The notes: a model not told the origin generated them from the sequence alone. Counted from the stretch's first letter, positions 47,260 through 59,626 are shown. The stretch is 64,000 nucleotides of DNA from Megalonaias nervosa (GCA_016617855.1 JAECUM010004447.1:1-64000), one strand, 5' to 3'. A program made the numbers and translations.

Positions 47260-47880
47260 CATTCCCATTCTTTTAGAGCCAAACTTTAATCTTTTCATCT
47301 TTTATTGGTTCTCTCCCTCTCCGTTACTCTTGCAGTTTAATTTTGCATCCATTCCCAATCATGGTTCATTTAAAATAATGCTATTCACTTTCAGATTTAA
47401 ATTAGTGTCTTGCAGCACATTTTTCACTGACTGCTCACATCCCACTCTCTCTCCCCTTGTTATGAATGAAGCCTAGTTTATTTTACATTAAAAAAATTCT
47501 GTGTAAATATATTAATATATATGTAGCAAAGAATATCTTTGCAAACTAAGGGACTTTAATGTTGATGTGACATGCTTAAGAAGAGAACCCTATTTTACTA
47601 ATTTGATCATGCTTTTTTCTTTTAAATAGTGATTGTGTATGAAACTTCCTCATCAAATAAACAGTATTGTTTAGATATTTTAGGGAATAATTGCATATAG
47701 CAAGAAAATATCAGTAATGATTTTTATGTTTTCAGTCTCTTCCTCACTCTCTCTCTCGCAAAGAATTTGATGATTTGAGACACTGTATTTTCATCTGACA
47801 TTATGCTGAAAATGTTGATGTTATATACAATTTGATTTGGAAGATTATTAAAAAAAGCCACTAGTCTGTACATAACATTC
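47260..47880 (+). repeat. Dispersed repeat family Y, copy 2
   Basis: Matches 29440-30250 in the same order and sense, about 17.8 kb apart. Confidence 0.55.
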
Positions 47881-48940
47881 TGTTCTCTCTCTCCCAAACA
47901 AACTCTATAGCATATGCTTTCAGGGGTTGTACAAAGTAAATAATGCCTACTTTATCGACAATGCCCACTTCACAGTAGTGGCCAGAAGCAAATCTACAAG
48001 AAAGTTTGGGGCACAGAGTTCTTCTCTACAAGAACCCACTGCATCTCTATCAGGGTGTTTAGGAAGATGGTGGAAGGACTTTTTCTTAATCCTCTCCACC
48101 CTCAACATGATGCAAGGAGAACTGAAAAATCACATGAGCTGTACTATAACTGCATGGAAACAAATTCCGACTGGAAGGATGGACTGACACATGACTATAG
48201 AACAACTGATGAATCTCCAAAGGCAACATACCTCCATATAGCTGTCAGTCAACATGCTGGTTTGTTTTGTATTATATAAAGTATGTATATAGTAATGTTT
48301 TCTGGCATCTAAGCACAATAATGGCTACATGGTGCCAACTAAAAGTTCCTAAAAATGTTGCACAAAAACAGTTGTGCTAAATAACATGTACAATTTATTA
48401 TTCATCTGATTTTCATAATATTTTCATAATAAATCAAAATTGTCTTTTTCAAATGATACAAGTTTAAAAAGAATATCTTGATTTTAAAGAAACGAATTAT
48501 GCTAACAAGTGGGCATGATTATCTTGGTTTGAGGATTAATCTATTTGCTTCACCTTACAGCATGCATAAACAATGGTCACTCAAACAGTATTAACATATC
48601 CTGCACCTGACTTGTCATGACCGTTTAATAATAGAATGATTATTTGTCTCATCAAGGGCCAAGTCCCTGTCAAGTTTGAAAAGGTAGTATTCAGTAGAAG
48701 TAAAACTTATGCAAAATCTGATTTCTCTTTGTCAAATTACAGCAATGTAAAATTTATATTAAAAATTGACAACAAAGATCCATTGAGTAGAACTCAACAA
48801 CAACAACAGACATCTTTATAGGCAACCTACATGCAAAATCTGATCATGCGAAATCAAGTAGAACTCTAAATATTTCACTGAATTTTGCTAGGGTCTGTCA
48901 CAGTGTACAAAGTGAAGCATGTGACCTATGAATCAGGGAT
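47881..48940. other. Intron sequence, no gene seen
   Basis: Two overlapping frames at 47927-48279 carry no known motif. Confidence 0.45.
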
Positions 48941-48943
48941 TGA

Positions 48944-49935
48944 GCCGCCAGGCGAAGTGGGAACTAAGTTGCCTAAAAAATGTAAAATTTGATTGATTCT
49001 GTTAGGAAAGCAAAAATGACTTTGCCCTATAATACTTTTAAATGTATATTGAGTGACCATAGTTTCTAACTTTTGCAATGCTCCCATGATCTAGCTGGGT
49101 AGTTCCAGTGTTGTGTTGAGAATAGAATTGGTGACAGTATCTGGTGAAGATGTTAGTGAGTGGCGATATTAAGAAAATCACTCTTTCTGCATTCTCATTG
49201 CACATGTGGAGCCACATTTGTTCTTGGCTGTATGCCAATTCAGCTGGAAAGAAGGGTCGAGTTCATTCGTATATCAACTTAAATGCTTCAGTTTGTCATC
49301 GATGAATAGCAATAGTAATGCTTTAATGGAAAGAATGATATTAAATATTATAGTTTTGATATTATTATGTACCTTTCTTTGTCTCTCTGCCATGTATTTT
49401 GAACAAACAACTTCGAATGAAACTATATATGGTAATTAATTCTAACTCGTATCAGTAATTACAAATATGTATAACGAGGTAATCAACTGCCACTAGGAAC
49501 AAGCAGTTTAATGACATTACCTTTTTCAAACATCACCATAAACTGTGAGTTCAACAGATTCACATTTAATATTAAATTAACACCCTATACATGTTGTAAA
49601 GTTCAGGTCACTCATCCATAATAGCAATGACCATTGTGGTTTAAATGGACAAAGTTGTGACAAGACTTGTGAATGTGCGCTCATGTATGAATGTGCTCTC
49701 ATGTACATGTAATAGGGCTGTTTCAAACTAGTTAGAAATGTTTTCAACTGCCATTTTCTACTGAGGTTTTAAAAATTAAACCCCCCCAAAAATCTCTTTT
49801 AAGCAGTTGACTAAGCAGTTTTACCAACTTGCAATTATCTAGGTGCTCCTAACAGTTAAAATTAATTATGATGTAGAGTTTCTGCTGTGATCTTTTAAAG
49901 GCATATGGCCAAAATACCTTGCATATATGGCCCTT
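48944..49935 (+). mobile_element. TIR element family X, copy C (both ends missing)
   Basis: Shares gccaggcgaagtgggaacta, aagttgcctaaaaaatgta and ctgttaggaaagcaaaaatg with copy D's start, and ctcatgtacatgtaatag, aagcagttgactaagcagtt and catatggccaaaatacc with its later part. Terminal bases are absent. Confidence 0.6.
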
Positions 49936-50449
49936 TGGGGCAAATGGAATTTGAGTCTTGGCAAGTAATATTTTAAAGCCAATTGCCCTCAGCCTGTCCA
50001 AGAACAATAAGAATTCTACATATGCCTCCTGATGTTGGAAATGGTCAGAGAAAGACAACTTTAAAGCTCACACCCCTTTGCTAGGAATTGCATACCATAC
50101 TCATTAGAAAGTGTATGACCCCTACTATCTACCAAATATATTATTGTGTTCATTCCTGGAAGGAAAAAGTGGGGCAACTACTAGGTCAAACAATGTAATT
50201 TTTCTTTTAGAAGAATACAAAAACAGGGTTCACATGTATCCTTACCTGTTTCTTGTTTATTCAAGAAAATTTAAACACATATCATCAGCCTCCCTTTCTG
50301 TGAGCCTTCCATACATGGATGTGAATTCTTCATGCTTGAGTAAGAACTCCCCTCTAGAATCTGAGGCTAATTTTGGTGACTTTGTTGTGCAAAAACCATT
50401 TTTTTCTTTCATTCAATGAAACAGCATTGATCTACTGACCTATTAAATT

Positions 50450-50880
50450 CTTTTACAGTGACCTGACCATTGACCTTTGTACCTGAAAATTTATAGGCTT
50501 CTTCCTTATCCCATGGGCAAGCCACTCACAATGTTTGGCAACTGTACATGTCAGAGAACTCTCGTTATTGTGTGAAAAATATTTTTCTTCAATCATCCAG
50601 TTGACATTTATCTTTGATGTATTGACCCCAAAACTGATTCTGTTCTTTCATATAAGTGCAAGCCACCCAATATGTTTATTACCTGCAGACGGTGGAGTGC
50701 TAGAGTTATTGTGCAGAAACCTTTTTTCTTCTTTCAGTCAGTTTTTCAGTCTTCTTTCAGTGACCTTGACCTCTGAATCCCCAATGACAGGGTTCCTCCA
50801 TACCCCATCTGCAAGTCATGCAAGTAATGCAGACGGTGGAGAACCCGAGTTATGCAGAAGATAAACTGGTAACAGACAGA
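50450..50880. repeat. Diverged roughly 130-bp repeat blocks, third site
   Basis: Phrases cagtgacctgaccattgacc, taggcttcttccttatccc and attgtgtgaaaaatatttttc recur at about 50455, 50590 and 50755. The end aactggtaacagacagatgg also occurs near 28235. Confidence 0.6.
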
Positions 50881-51370
50881 TGGACGTCATAATACATTAC
50901 AGCTTATCTAAAAAACAGAAAAGCCCGATTTTCGATCCTGAAACCCCAGGAACCTAAACAGGTGGTTCTGGAATCAGGGAATCTCAATACATAGCTCTGT
51001 TACTGACTTGAATAAAATGGGTTGCAGTGAGCTATACATTGGAAGGGGTGCATTCCCTCATGAAACTTTTGTTAACTTTGAACCATTAGTGATAAAGACA
51101 TGATTTGAAGAACAAGTCCAATTAAACCCACTTAAGTTTCAAATATAAGTAAGAGTGACCAGTGGATGTTGCTTTATCATAAAATATTAATTGACCAGAA
51201 CTTTGTACAAGAGAAGAGGACTGCCTTTATTACGTAGCAAATATAATGTATTCGAATATTTTTTGTTGTTACTTTAGAAGAAAACTTGTTTCAATATAAA
51301 TCCCACTCCCTGCTATTGAAACAAATGTGCAAGGCAGGCACCTTGAATAATCAAAGAAGAAATACTGTAC

Positions 51371-53006
51371 CTTGTGTATAAGCCGGATCATCCTGGAGAC
51401 TACCTGAACGGGGCCGCTGTGGCTCTTTCTGTGATGACTCAGCACTAGCACTGCCGTGACTAGGAACAGGAGAATTATATAGCCTGTGGATGACTTTCTG
51501 TCTGTCTGTCTCTGATGTGTATCCAACAGCACCAACACAACCAGATTCACTATCAACACTTCCACTTTTAACTAGGGTCACTGGGGGGTGTCCCGGAACA
51601 CGACACACATTCTCTAATGGTGGATAGTGATAATACACCTGGGAAGATCCAGCTTCTCCCTGACTAGAATTTATCACACTGGCATTATGAATGGTCATTA
51701 CTGTTGGCCTTTCTGAAGTGTTCAGCCTACCTACATAAGTTGGCTGGGGTGGGGGTGAAGGATTATAAGACAATGAGTTAGAAGCCAGTTGTCTTCCCTT
51801 TCCACTATCACCTGCATAATTCACACCTGTCCGCCCGCCTCTTCCTACAGTACCACTTGTATTTCCAACAGCCAATTCATTAAAGAATTGTATGTGTTTG
51901 CTAATACCCTCTGAGGCTGGTCCTTCTCTAAGAAACTGATAAGATTTACTGGATCCCTCGGGACCAGTGCTTTCTATTGACACAAAAAGAGGCTTGTGGT
52001 AATTTTTTGGACTCTGTGGTTGCTCCTGGGACTTAGAGGGACGTGGTGGATAGTTTGAACTTGGGTTATGAGACACTCCAGGTTCACTGTACATGATGTG
52101 CATAGACAATGGCCCCTGTTGTGCAGCTGAACTTGAAGGATATAAAGATCTTCCAACTCCACCATAAGAACTGCTTGTTGTTGGACTTTTTATGTAAATA
52201 GTTGCCTGGGAATGGTGTTGAGGCACTTGATAATCAGTTAGTTCAAGACCCTGGGAATGCACTGTGCCCTCTGGACTGTAGTTTGTATTATAATATGAGC
52301 CACTTTGAGTGCTAAGTCCTGGTGTACTATTTGAAGAATGAAATGCATTTGGATACTGAAATGGCACATAGGAACCAACTGTTGGGTCAAAATAATGCAA
52401 TCTCTCATTTTCTGTTGAAAAATGAATACTAGGATTGGTGGCTGGTTTTGGAAGGATATTTCCTGTCCCTCGTGTTGAGTCTTCAGTCTGAATGTGTTGC
52501 ACTTTGATCTGTCTTAGGGGTGGCTGTGGCTGTTGTTTTGGGGAAGAGGAATTTACAGCAGAGATAGTGGATCCCCCTTGATGACCACTATAACCCAAGT
52601 TACTCCTTCCTCCATCATAGGCACCAGCTGTAATGCAGTCTATGTTAGGAATTGGTCTTGACATCTGACTACCAGAGAATTGATTGAGGTCTGAAATTAT
52701 CACAGGTGTGGAGGGGGTCTCAGTGTCACTTTGTGACGATACCCCTCGGGGTCCTTGATTCATATGGCTTGGGTTATAGGGGGGCCATGATGAATTACTG
52801 GCCTTGGAACTTGAGGCACTACATGAGCTTGCATTACTACGATTGCTTGAGGAAGAGTCACTGCGAGGACGAGGCTCATAGGAGTGAACACTCATGTCTT
52901 GAAACCTGTTTCCAAGCTGATCACTGCTAACTGGTGTTGTTCCAAATAAATACTGCGGACTCTCATTGGAAAGACTCTCAATACATTTGTCTCTATCGTT
53001 TCGTAA
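51371..53006 (-). CDS. TAB2: TAB2-like coding exon 2: end of CUE domain and low-complexity middle
   Basis: This 1636-nt exon encodes residues 36-580 plus the first base of codon 581. It opens in phase 0 after tttcag and ends with CAAG then GTACAG, in phase 1. Residues 36-57 finish the CUE domain (Asn/Asp-rich turn, Cys43, then a Leu-Ser-Asn-Glu-Ser helix and Tyr-Leu-Phe-Gly), which matches the family. The rest is Ser, Pro, Gln, Gly and Tyr rich with no fold I can see, including a serine-rich run at about 84-108 and basic Ser motifs such as Arg-Pro-Arg-Ser near residue 83 and again near the exon end. Those motifs look like possible phosphorylation or 14-3-3 docking sites, which is an inference. 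One large exon for this region also fits the family's gene structure as I know it. It is by far the longest open frame in the window. Confidence 0.95.
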
Positions 53007-54560
53007 CTGAAAGTTAAAGAAACAGTTCAAAATAAAGAAATTTTAAATTTCACTGAAATAAACTACACAAGAAGTCATCAATTTAGCTATTACAGTTTCT
53101 TGGCTTTCAATGAACCTTGTGTCATATGTTTCTAAATCAGGATATGAGTGTCACATAACTATTTGAAGTATTTGAGTCAATAATGCTTGCTTTTTTTTCT
53201 TTAAAAAGACTTTTATCTTAGTCATACCTATTTATCTCAACATCTCAATCCCAAGGTAATATTGTCAACATAAACATCCAAGGTAATATTTTCAACATAA
53301 GCGATGTTGCTATAAATGTGGACAATTGGGTCTGGGAAAAAGGCAGTTTTTGTCTTTGATTCACATGCAAGTGAATTTTGTCTGTAAGGGGTGATATGTC
53401 ATGAATATGGCTTACATATCAAGATAATAAACAATGGTAATTTTGACTAAATGAAGACAAAACCAGTGTGTAATACTCCTGCATACTGATAACATGCATT
53501 TCTGTTACCTACGTGTTACAAAATTCATAATGAGTCATGTGCATGTATGTGAAAAATCCATAATTCGACTATAGGTCACATGTAAGAAAATACATGTATT
53601 GGTCAAACCCAACTAGAAAACGTGTATAAAAAAATGGTAGTCCTTGTTTGATCTAAATCCCATTGTCAACCAACGTGTGACTAAACAATATCCAATGATA
53701 TTCATTTACATCTGTAGCACGTGGCTTCACAGTTGTTATTTACATGCTAATTGAACTGGATCAGAATTTGGTCTGAGACAACAGATCTAATCATACTAAT
53801 GAGGCTATCAAGGGGATGAAACTAATCAAAGGGAAATGAAAACATACTGACATGAATTATTAACTTTCATGGCACAGTAAAGGTTTTCCAAACACCAATA
53901 ACTTCGAAAAATGTTACAATAGATCAGATTCCATTGCTTTTATTCAAGTTTGCTGCTCACTTCTATTGATGATGGATGCATTATTTGTATTACAGTCTGT
54001 AACCAACTCACTTTGATGAAGGATGCATGTGTCACTGAAGTTGCCGCACAAGGCCAACTTTATTCCCGTTTGTTAATCAATGTCAACTTTAAAGCCTGGA
54101 AGCAACAAAGAAATGTAAAACAAAGTTTGGATCAGAACTTGCAGCTTGTCAACATAAAGGATTTGTTCAAGTTGGGATCTAGGGCAAATGCTGACATACC
54201 ACCATTTATTTTTTATCTGGACATTCGACATAAGCACGACAAATTAGGTAAAACTGTACATGAAATTAGGGTACTGATGAAAATTTGGTATTGCCTGTAC
54301 AGGATAGAATTTAAAGTAACCTTAATTCCTCCATAGCCAACAATTGTTAAAATTATAAATAAGTAAATAAGTAAATAAATATTCCTTTCTCTGAGTGAAA
54401 AGAAACTGAAAACATAACAAAGCAAAAGAAATGCAAGCTGAAGATTTCAAAAGCATGTAGTTACGGACAGTGTCGTCTTTGCTGCCATCCTTGACCTCAT
54501 CTGACAACAGTCAACTTGTCAACATCATACAACTAAAATGAGGCAAGCTTGTTTTCTGTT
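53007..54560. other. First coding intron, no further gene seen
   Basis: A 128-codon plus-strand frame at 53950-54336 has no recognisable domain and lies antisense in the intron. I do not call it. Confidence 0.5.
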
Positions 54561-54755
54561 TCCAGACATATGTAAGTCAGATCCAACTGCAAACTGCATA
54601 AATCCAGATCTGCCATAACATAATGCACCAGCAGATCTGGGTCGATGCAGTTTGTTACTAATAGTCTGATGAGCAAACAACATAGATCTGCCTGCACATC
54701 ATGCAATGACAGATCAGGGTCTATGATGTCTGGACCTAATTTATAAGCGAGTAAA
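54560..54755. mobile_element. Foldback element, copy 1 (about 190 bp)
   Basis: Contains ccagatctgccataacataatgc and inverted counterparts (gatctgcctgcacatcatgc). The right edge ttataagcgagtaaata matches copy 2 at 55475-55672. Confidence 0.5.
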
Positions 54756-54963
54756 TACTTTAACTGGTTATTTATGCCTTATTATAAGTTTCACTGAATT
54801 TGAATCAGAATCAATTTAAAGAACCTTTATGAAAAAGTATGAAAGAAGTCAATTGGAAAAAATGGATACATAAGCAATGGATAAAACACATACTCAAATG
54901 ATTTTGCTTGCACAATAAGTGAATAGTAAATGGTAGAACAACAAAAATGAATTCTGACTTCAC

Positions 54964-55068
54964 CTGTGTCATGTAAGTTCTAACTATTTCATCAGGCACC
55001 TCAGGAAACCGTGTTTTCAATTCAACGTAAAGATGTGCATTGAGTATTTCTCCATCAATTGTAGCCAT
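54964..55068 (-). CDS. TAB2: TAB2-like coding exon 1: start codon and first part of CUE domain
   Basis: This exon encodes residues 1-35. The start ATG is at 55068-55066 in good context (A at -3, G at +4). Residues about 10-35 match the first two helices of a CUE ubiquitin-binding domain, with the typical Phe-Pro pair at 21-22 in a context like the family's Lys-Phe-Pro-Glu-Val-Pro. The exon ends in CAG followed by GTGAAG, a good donor, in phase 0. The reading frame stays open past the donor for some 50 codons, but that sequence is intron-like and the family continues in the next exon. The acceptor ttttcag just upstream, after position 55091, shows that this exon also carries about 22 nt of 5' UTR, so an upstream non-coding exon must exist. 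Confidence 0.93.
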
Positions 55069-55090
55069 TATGTTGATTTCTTTTTTTCAG
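55069..55090 (-). other. TAB2: 5' UTR part of the first coding exon of the TAB2-like gene
   Basis: On the minus strand a pyrimidine-rich stretch ending in ttttcag precedes 55090. The remaining 22 nt to the ATG have no upstream ATG in frame. This points to a spliced leader exon further upstream, at higher coordinates. Confidence 0.65.
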
Positions 55091-55474
55091 CTGAAAACTA
55101 AAATAAAAAAATTGTAATCATATTTGCCAAGTATTAAATAAAATTTCAAATTGAAAAGTAAACGCAATCATCTGTGTTAATAAGCAAGAGCCCATTTGCA
55201 GCTATGATCTCAAGCTAATATTACCACATTAATTGACATGGCTCCAATTTAACTTTCAAACTTGAAACTACATGTACACACAAGATTATGTACATATATG
55301 TATATATCAACAAGAGTATAGTGAATGTCATATTATGAATGTCATATTATAAGTTTGCCCCATGTTTAATACTCCTCAATGCTGGCACTAGCAGGGTGTG
55401 GTTGACTGAAAACTATTGCCCAATGGGTATCAGTTATTGATTAATGGGTCTGAAAGACTGTGTTCAAAAGTACC

Positions 55475-55672
55475 ATGTATACTTGCTTATATAATGAGTC
55501 AAATTGCAAACAACAAAGATTCTGATCTGTCATCACATAACGCACATGCAGATCATGGTCTATATTGTTTGTTCTACTGATTACACCTAATAAACTGCAC
55601 TGACTCAGATCTGCTGATGCATTATGTGATGGCAGATCTGGGTCTGTGCAGGTGGACTTATAAGTGAGTATA
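55475..55672. mobile_element. Foldback element, copy 2 (about 200 bp)
   Basis: Left arm tatacttgcttatataatga and right arm ttataagtgagtatat are imperfect inverted repeats. Inner arms tctgtcatcacataacgcac and gcattatgtgatggcagatc also pair. Compact, noncoding, MITE-like. Confidence 0.6.
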
Positions 55673-55729
55673 TATGGCAAAAGTCTTAAGTAAACTTAAT
55701 GTGCATAAGACATTTGTTCTTATCTGACT

Positions 55730-55960
55730 TGCAATGATGGTGATCTCTTTATCCCAGAACATATAGATTTCTTTATTTCTCAAAGTGCAAGTCATCCAAA
55801 GTTTGATCAAGGAACTTACCCAGAACAAACACTATTCTGCAAAACCCATTTTCTTTGAGACACAGTGACCCGACTTTTTACCTTTTCACCACCAAAATCA
55901 ACTGGCCTCCTCCATACCCAGTGCTCAGAGAATCTGACAGCCTTATGCCCAGAACCTCTC
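55730..55960. repeat. Diverged roughly 130-bp repeat blocks, fourth site
   Basis: Phrases gcaagtcatccaaag and acagtgacccgacttttta match the same family as 27170-28200. Confidence 0.5.
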
Positions 55961-56785
55961 TAATTTTAGATCAGACCCATCCTGTATACTAAGTGAGATG
56001 CCTGTCAGGCTTGCAAAAACAAAAAATTCTAATTTGCCTGAGGAAACTTGAAAAATGTAATGTATTTTCAAGATGCTGACATACCTGCCATAACATAGTG
56101 CAATCCAAGTCAGATCACCACTAACCTACTTGAAATTGAGATCCGATTTTAATCAAATTGAAGTATGGCTTCTCATGCTAAAAATATGATTTTGTTCTTC
56201 CAAACCCCCTACACAGTCATGTTTTGAGAAAACACAGTTTTCAGTAAACTTAAAGAATAGAAAAGAAAAAAAAAAAATCAGCATATGCTCGTTACATGTA
56301 GCATGTATAAACGGTAAACAGTCATGACTAGAGCTGATGTAAAACTATCCCTTGGGAAGTTTAAATAGCGGCAATTAAATGCAAAGAGGTCAAGTATAAA
56401 CCACCATTTCACATATTACTTAAATGGCTGACAATAGCTAGTGAGATGTGTTTGAAGGCTGCAGTGGGTGAGCCCACTGTGTTAATCTGCATAGGTAAGA
56501 TCAGGATGTGGAACCCATTATCGATAAATCAAAGAAATGCTAGATGCATGTACAAGAACAAAAGCCTAGAACCAGGTGCCTCGAATCAGGGAAAATTTTG
56601 GGCATGTGGAAATTGGAGTCCAGGCTTGTGGAATTGCAATTAGGGCTCGCGAGTTTATTTGTCACCAGCCCTGGGTCTGTGTCTAAAAACTTTTTTCTTG
56701 AGCACTGATACCTGAAGCGTAAGCGCTACAGAAATTTTGTTCCAGGCATATGGTTTAGAACAAATATTACACAAAACTATTCTTC
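55961..56785. other. Leader-intron sequence, no gene seen
   Basis: No supported feature. Confidence 0.45.
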
Positions 56786-56789
56786 TTCC

Positions 56790-57180
56790 TTCATTCAGTG
56801 ACCTTGATCTTATGATCCCCAATCAACAGAATTCTTTCTTACCAGAATGTTTAAGTCATCCACAAACTCTGGTGGAGGTACATGATCAATAACTGAAAAT
56901 TTAATGCAGAAAGATTGTTCTTCACTCGCTGTAACCTTAGACCCATAAATCAATAGGGTTCTTCCTTACCTCATGTAAACCATCCACAAAGGCTGGTAAC
57001 TGTAGATGGTGGACAACTAGGAATTATTGTGCAGAAACCAATTTTCTTCCTTCAGTCATATTGACTTTGATCATTCATACCATGACCCCAAAACAAAAAG
57101 ATTCTTCCTACCCAAAGTACATGCCATCCACAGTAAATATGACAACTGTACATGGTGGAGAACTTGGGCTATTGTAAATA
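56790..57180. repeat. Diverged roughly 130-bp repeat blocks, fifth site
   Basis: Three blocks start at about 56795, 56930 and 57050, with ccttgatcttatgatcccc, aatcaacagaattctttc and catccacaaa in order. Confidence 0.6.
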
Positions 57181-58400
57181 AATGAAACCGGAGCAGGGCT
57201 AAAAAAATCCATGATGGTACGAAAATCTAAAGAGGCAATCAAGATATGAATAGAAACATGAACACCACAAATGGATTATGTTAATCATGCTAGCAAGGCT
57301 TTAGTCAAAGAAAGTTAAAGGTTTACAAGTCTGAAAATGGAAAAAAATGTAATGGCCTGAAAACATAAGCAGGTCATTCAAATACAAAAAAAATTGTCTA
57401 CTGCAAATGCATTATCATACTAACATGGCACCTGTCATAAAAATTCCAAAAAGTGCAAAAATGCGTAAAATAATAAAACTGAAGAACTGCTCAGTGTTTC
57501 CATTTACCGTCCATTGTGCTTCAGAGACCCCCAAATTTTAATTTGACCCACAGTTGTGATATCAAAGTTTTATTATTATGTTTTACTCAGTTGGACCCCA
57601 AGTTCTGGCACCAAAGGGATTTTTGACTCTCAATCTAGCAACCCTAGGGGATACATTGCTTGCTGTAATTGCCTGAAAACTTTACCAGGCCATTTAATTT
57701 TATGATCATGATATTCAAGTGTGTAAAGTTGAATGGCTTCAAGTTTAATAGCTTTTGTTCCACTGTGCTAAAATTGATATGGGATGGGCAAACATACTGC
57801 AGCAAATCAATATACCCCAATCTGCAATCATAGTGGGGAAACAACTTTTAAGAATGATGTCACTGAAGGTATATCAGTCACAATGTAAAAAAATTGTTTT
57901 AATCAGCTAGAAAATCTCCCAGCTATCAAATTATAATAATGTCAGCACATTTTTCATTTTATACAACTTTGTACAACTTTGTGAAATAAACTGTAAAAAA
58001 TCATTTAAAAGCTGTGTACTAGATGGACAAAGTAAAGAAGTTCATGATAAAATGCTAAAGAAAACCCACATCAATCAACACTGCCAAAAGAACTAAACAG
58101 TATCAGGAAATATCAAAATACATTATTTGTACATACTGTAAAACCTATCCTAACTGTCACCCAGTCATCATGGCTATTCTAATCCTCCACAGCAAATTTA
58201 GGTTATATGTGTCATGGTCAACTGCTCTCTGCAGTCAGTGTCCTGGTGATTCCTTACAAAAATTCCCCCATGTTAGCAAACAATGGAGTGTATCTACAGT
58301 GACCTATTCAAACAAGCAGCTTTGTTTCCCGTCTCCTAATCATACCCATACTCCCCATCGTCACTTTACTTTTTTGTTTTACTAGCCAGCCAGCCCCCCC
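57181..58400. other. Leader-intron sequence, no gene seen
   Basis: No supported feature. Confidence 0.45.
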
Positions 58401-58407
58401 CCCATGA

Positions 58408-58466
58408 ATTTATTAATGATTTTATGACTCTGAATTTTAGTTTCAGTCATAAAATCATTAATAAAT
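58408..58466. repeat. Perfect 22-bp hairpin
   Basis: Arms 58408-58429 and 58445-58466 are exact complements, with a 15-nt loop. A C run (58394-58403) lies just before it. Confidence 0.92.
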
Positions 58467-58930
58467 AGGCACATAAGGTACCCTAGTCATTGAGATGCAG
58501 CTCACTCATTGTTGAGACTTTAGTTTTTATTAGGCATTGTGTAGGATGTAGGATTCCAATGAAAATGGCTATCTGACATTGAAGGTAGGGATAATTATTT
58601 CCGGCAGTTAAAGAACATAGCATTCAAATATTTTATCATGATTAAGATTTGTGAAGATTTGTAAAGACCATACTAACTAATGTGGATTACAGTACAACAC
58701 AAATCATTATCATCAGAAGGCTACAGCATCTTGACATTAACTAGTGACACAAAAGACAAGTATGTAATTCTAAATTGTATTCAAACTGTGCTCCCCGAAT
58801 AAAAAGTTTAACCTTCCTTTAGGTGGTCTTGCGGTATATCATTGTGAGCAGTCATAACATATTAATGTTCCAAAATTATGACAAGAATATTCATCAGATA
58901 TTTGAATATTTGTATATCTTCTACCTGAAG

Positions 58931-59244
58931 GGACTGCTCTGGTGGCATAGTGGTTAGAGCATCCGCCTTGGATGCAGGAGATCGTGGGTTCGAGCCTGGC
59001 CGAGTCATACCAAAGACTTATAAAATTGGTACTAACAGCTGCCTTGCTTGGCGCTCAGCATTAAGAGGTTAGTGTTAGGACTGATCAGTCTGGTGTCAGG
59101 ATAATGTGACTGGGTGGGACATCATGCTACATGTCTGCGGCATGATGCCCCAGTGCTAGACATCACTATAAACTGCCACACTGCAGACATCGCAGCAATA
59201 TGACTGAAAAATTGTTAAAGCTATGTTAAAAATCCAAATCACAC
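58931..59244 (+). mobile_element. tRNA-derived SINE, family 1, full length
   Basis: Close match to the copy at 14055-14370, with A box (ggcatagtggttagagc) and B box (gggttcgagcc). An 11-bp duplication with one mismatch flanks it: tctacctgaag at 58920-58930 and tctacatgaag at 59245-59255. Confidence 0.9.
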
Positions 59245-59626
59245 TCTACATGAAGACTGGCATAGAAATGAAGTTAGAAACAGTGTAAATGTTCAAACAC
59301 TGATTTATTATAACTAGTTCGCATATACACACAACTACTGAGTAATTTTAAGAATATATTAATCGCTCTTAACTTATCACCTAAGTATTTTTTAAAATAA
59401 GCCTTATCATTAGAAAACATGGCTTTTCAAAACCTGTGGTATAATACATATAGAATAGTTTCAGTGTAATCACAGGAATTACAGCACCAAGTAAAATTTT
59501 GTTGAATCTCTATACAATGAAAGTGTTTTTTTAATACCAACACATGAATAAAGGCGTCAATAGGTACCTGGGTACTCTGGTACCCACCCGTTCATAATTA
59601 TCCGGGTAATAAAATTAGCTATAGGA

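Larger units (their letters stand above)
19576..55068 (-). other. TAB2: TAB2/TAB3-like gene: coding span, six exons
   Basis: This is the full coding span of a TAK1-binding adaptor. In the known family, TAB2 and TAB3 bind Lys63-linked ubiquitin chains through a C-terminal NZF finger, bind the kinase TAK1 through the C-terminal coiled-coil region, and so couple cytokine and innate immune receptors to NF-kB and MAP kinase signalling in the cytoplasm. The model joins six coding exons of 105, 1636, 155, 97, 156 and 266 nt, 2415 nt in all, giving 804 residues. Each internal border reads AG at the acceptor and GT at the donor, and phases match across all five introns. Vertebrate TAB2 and TAB3 are about 700 residues, so this protein is somewhat longer, mainly in the low-complexity middle. 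Introns total about 33 kb and are full of repeats. I cannot say whether the gene is nearer TAB2 or TAB3; invertebrates usually have one such gene. The symbol marks the family. Confidence 0.93.

Noticed and set aside
53950..54336. 128-codon plus-strand frame as an antisense gene
   Set aside because: No motif, no paired exons, lies in the intron between the two CUE-coding exons.
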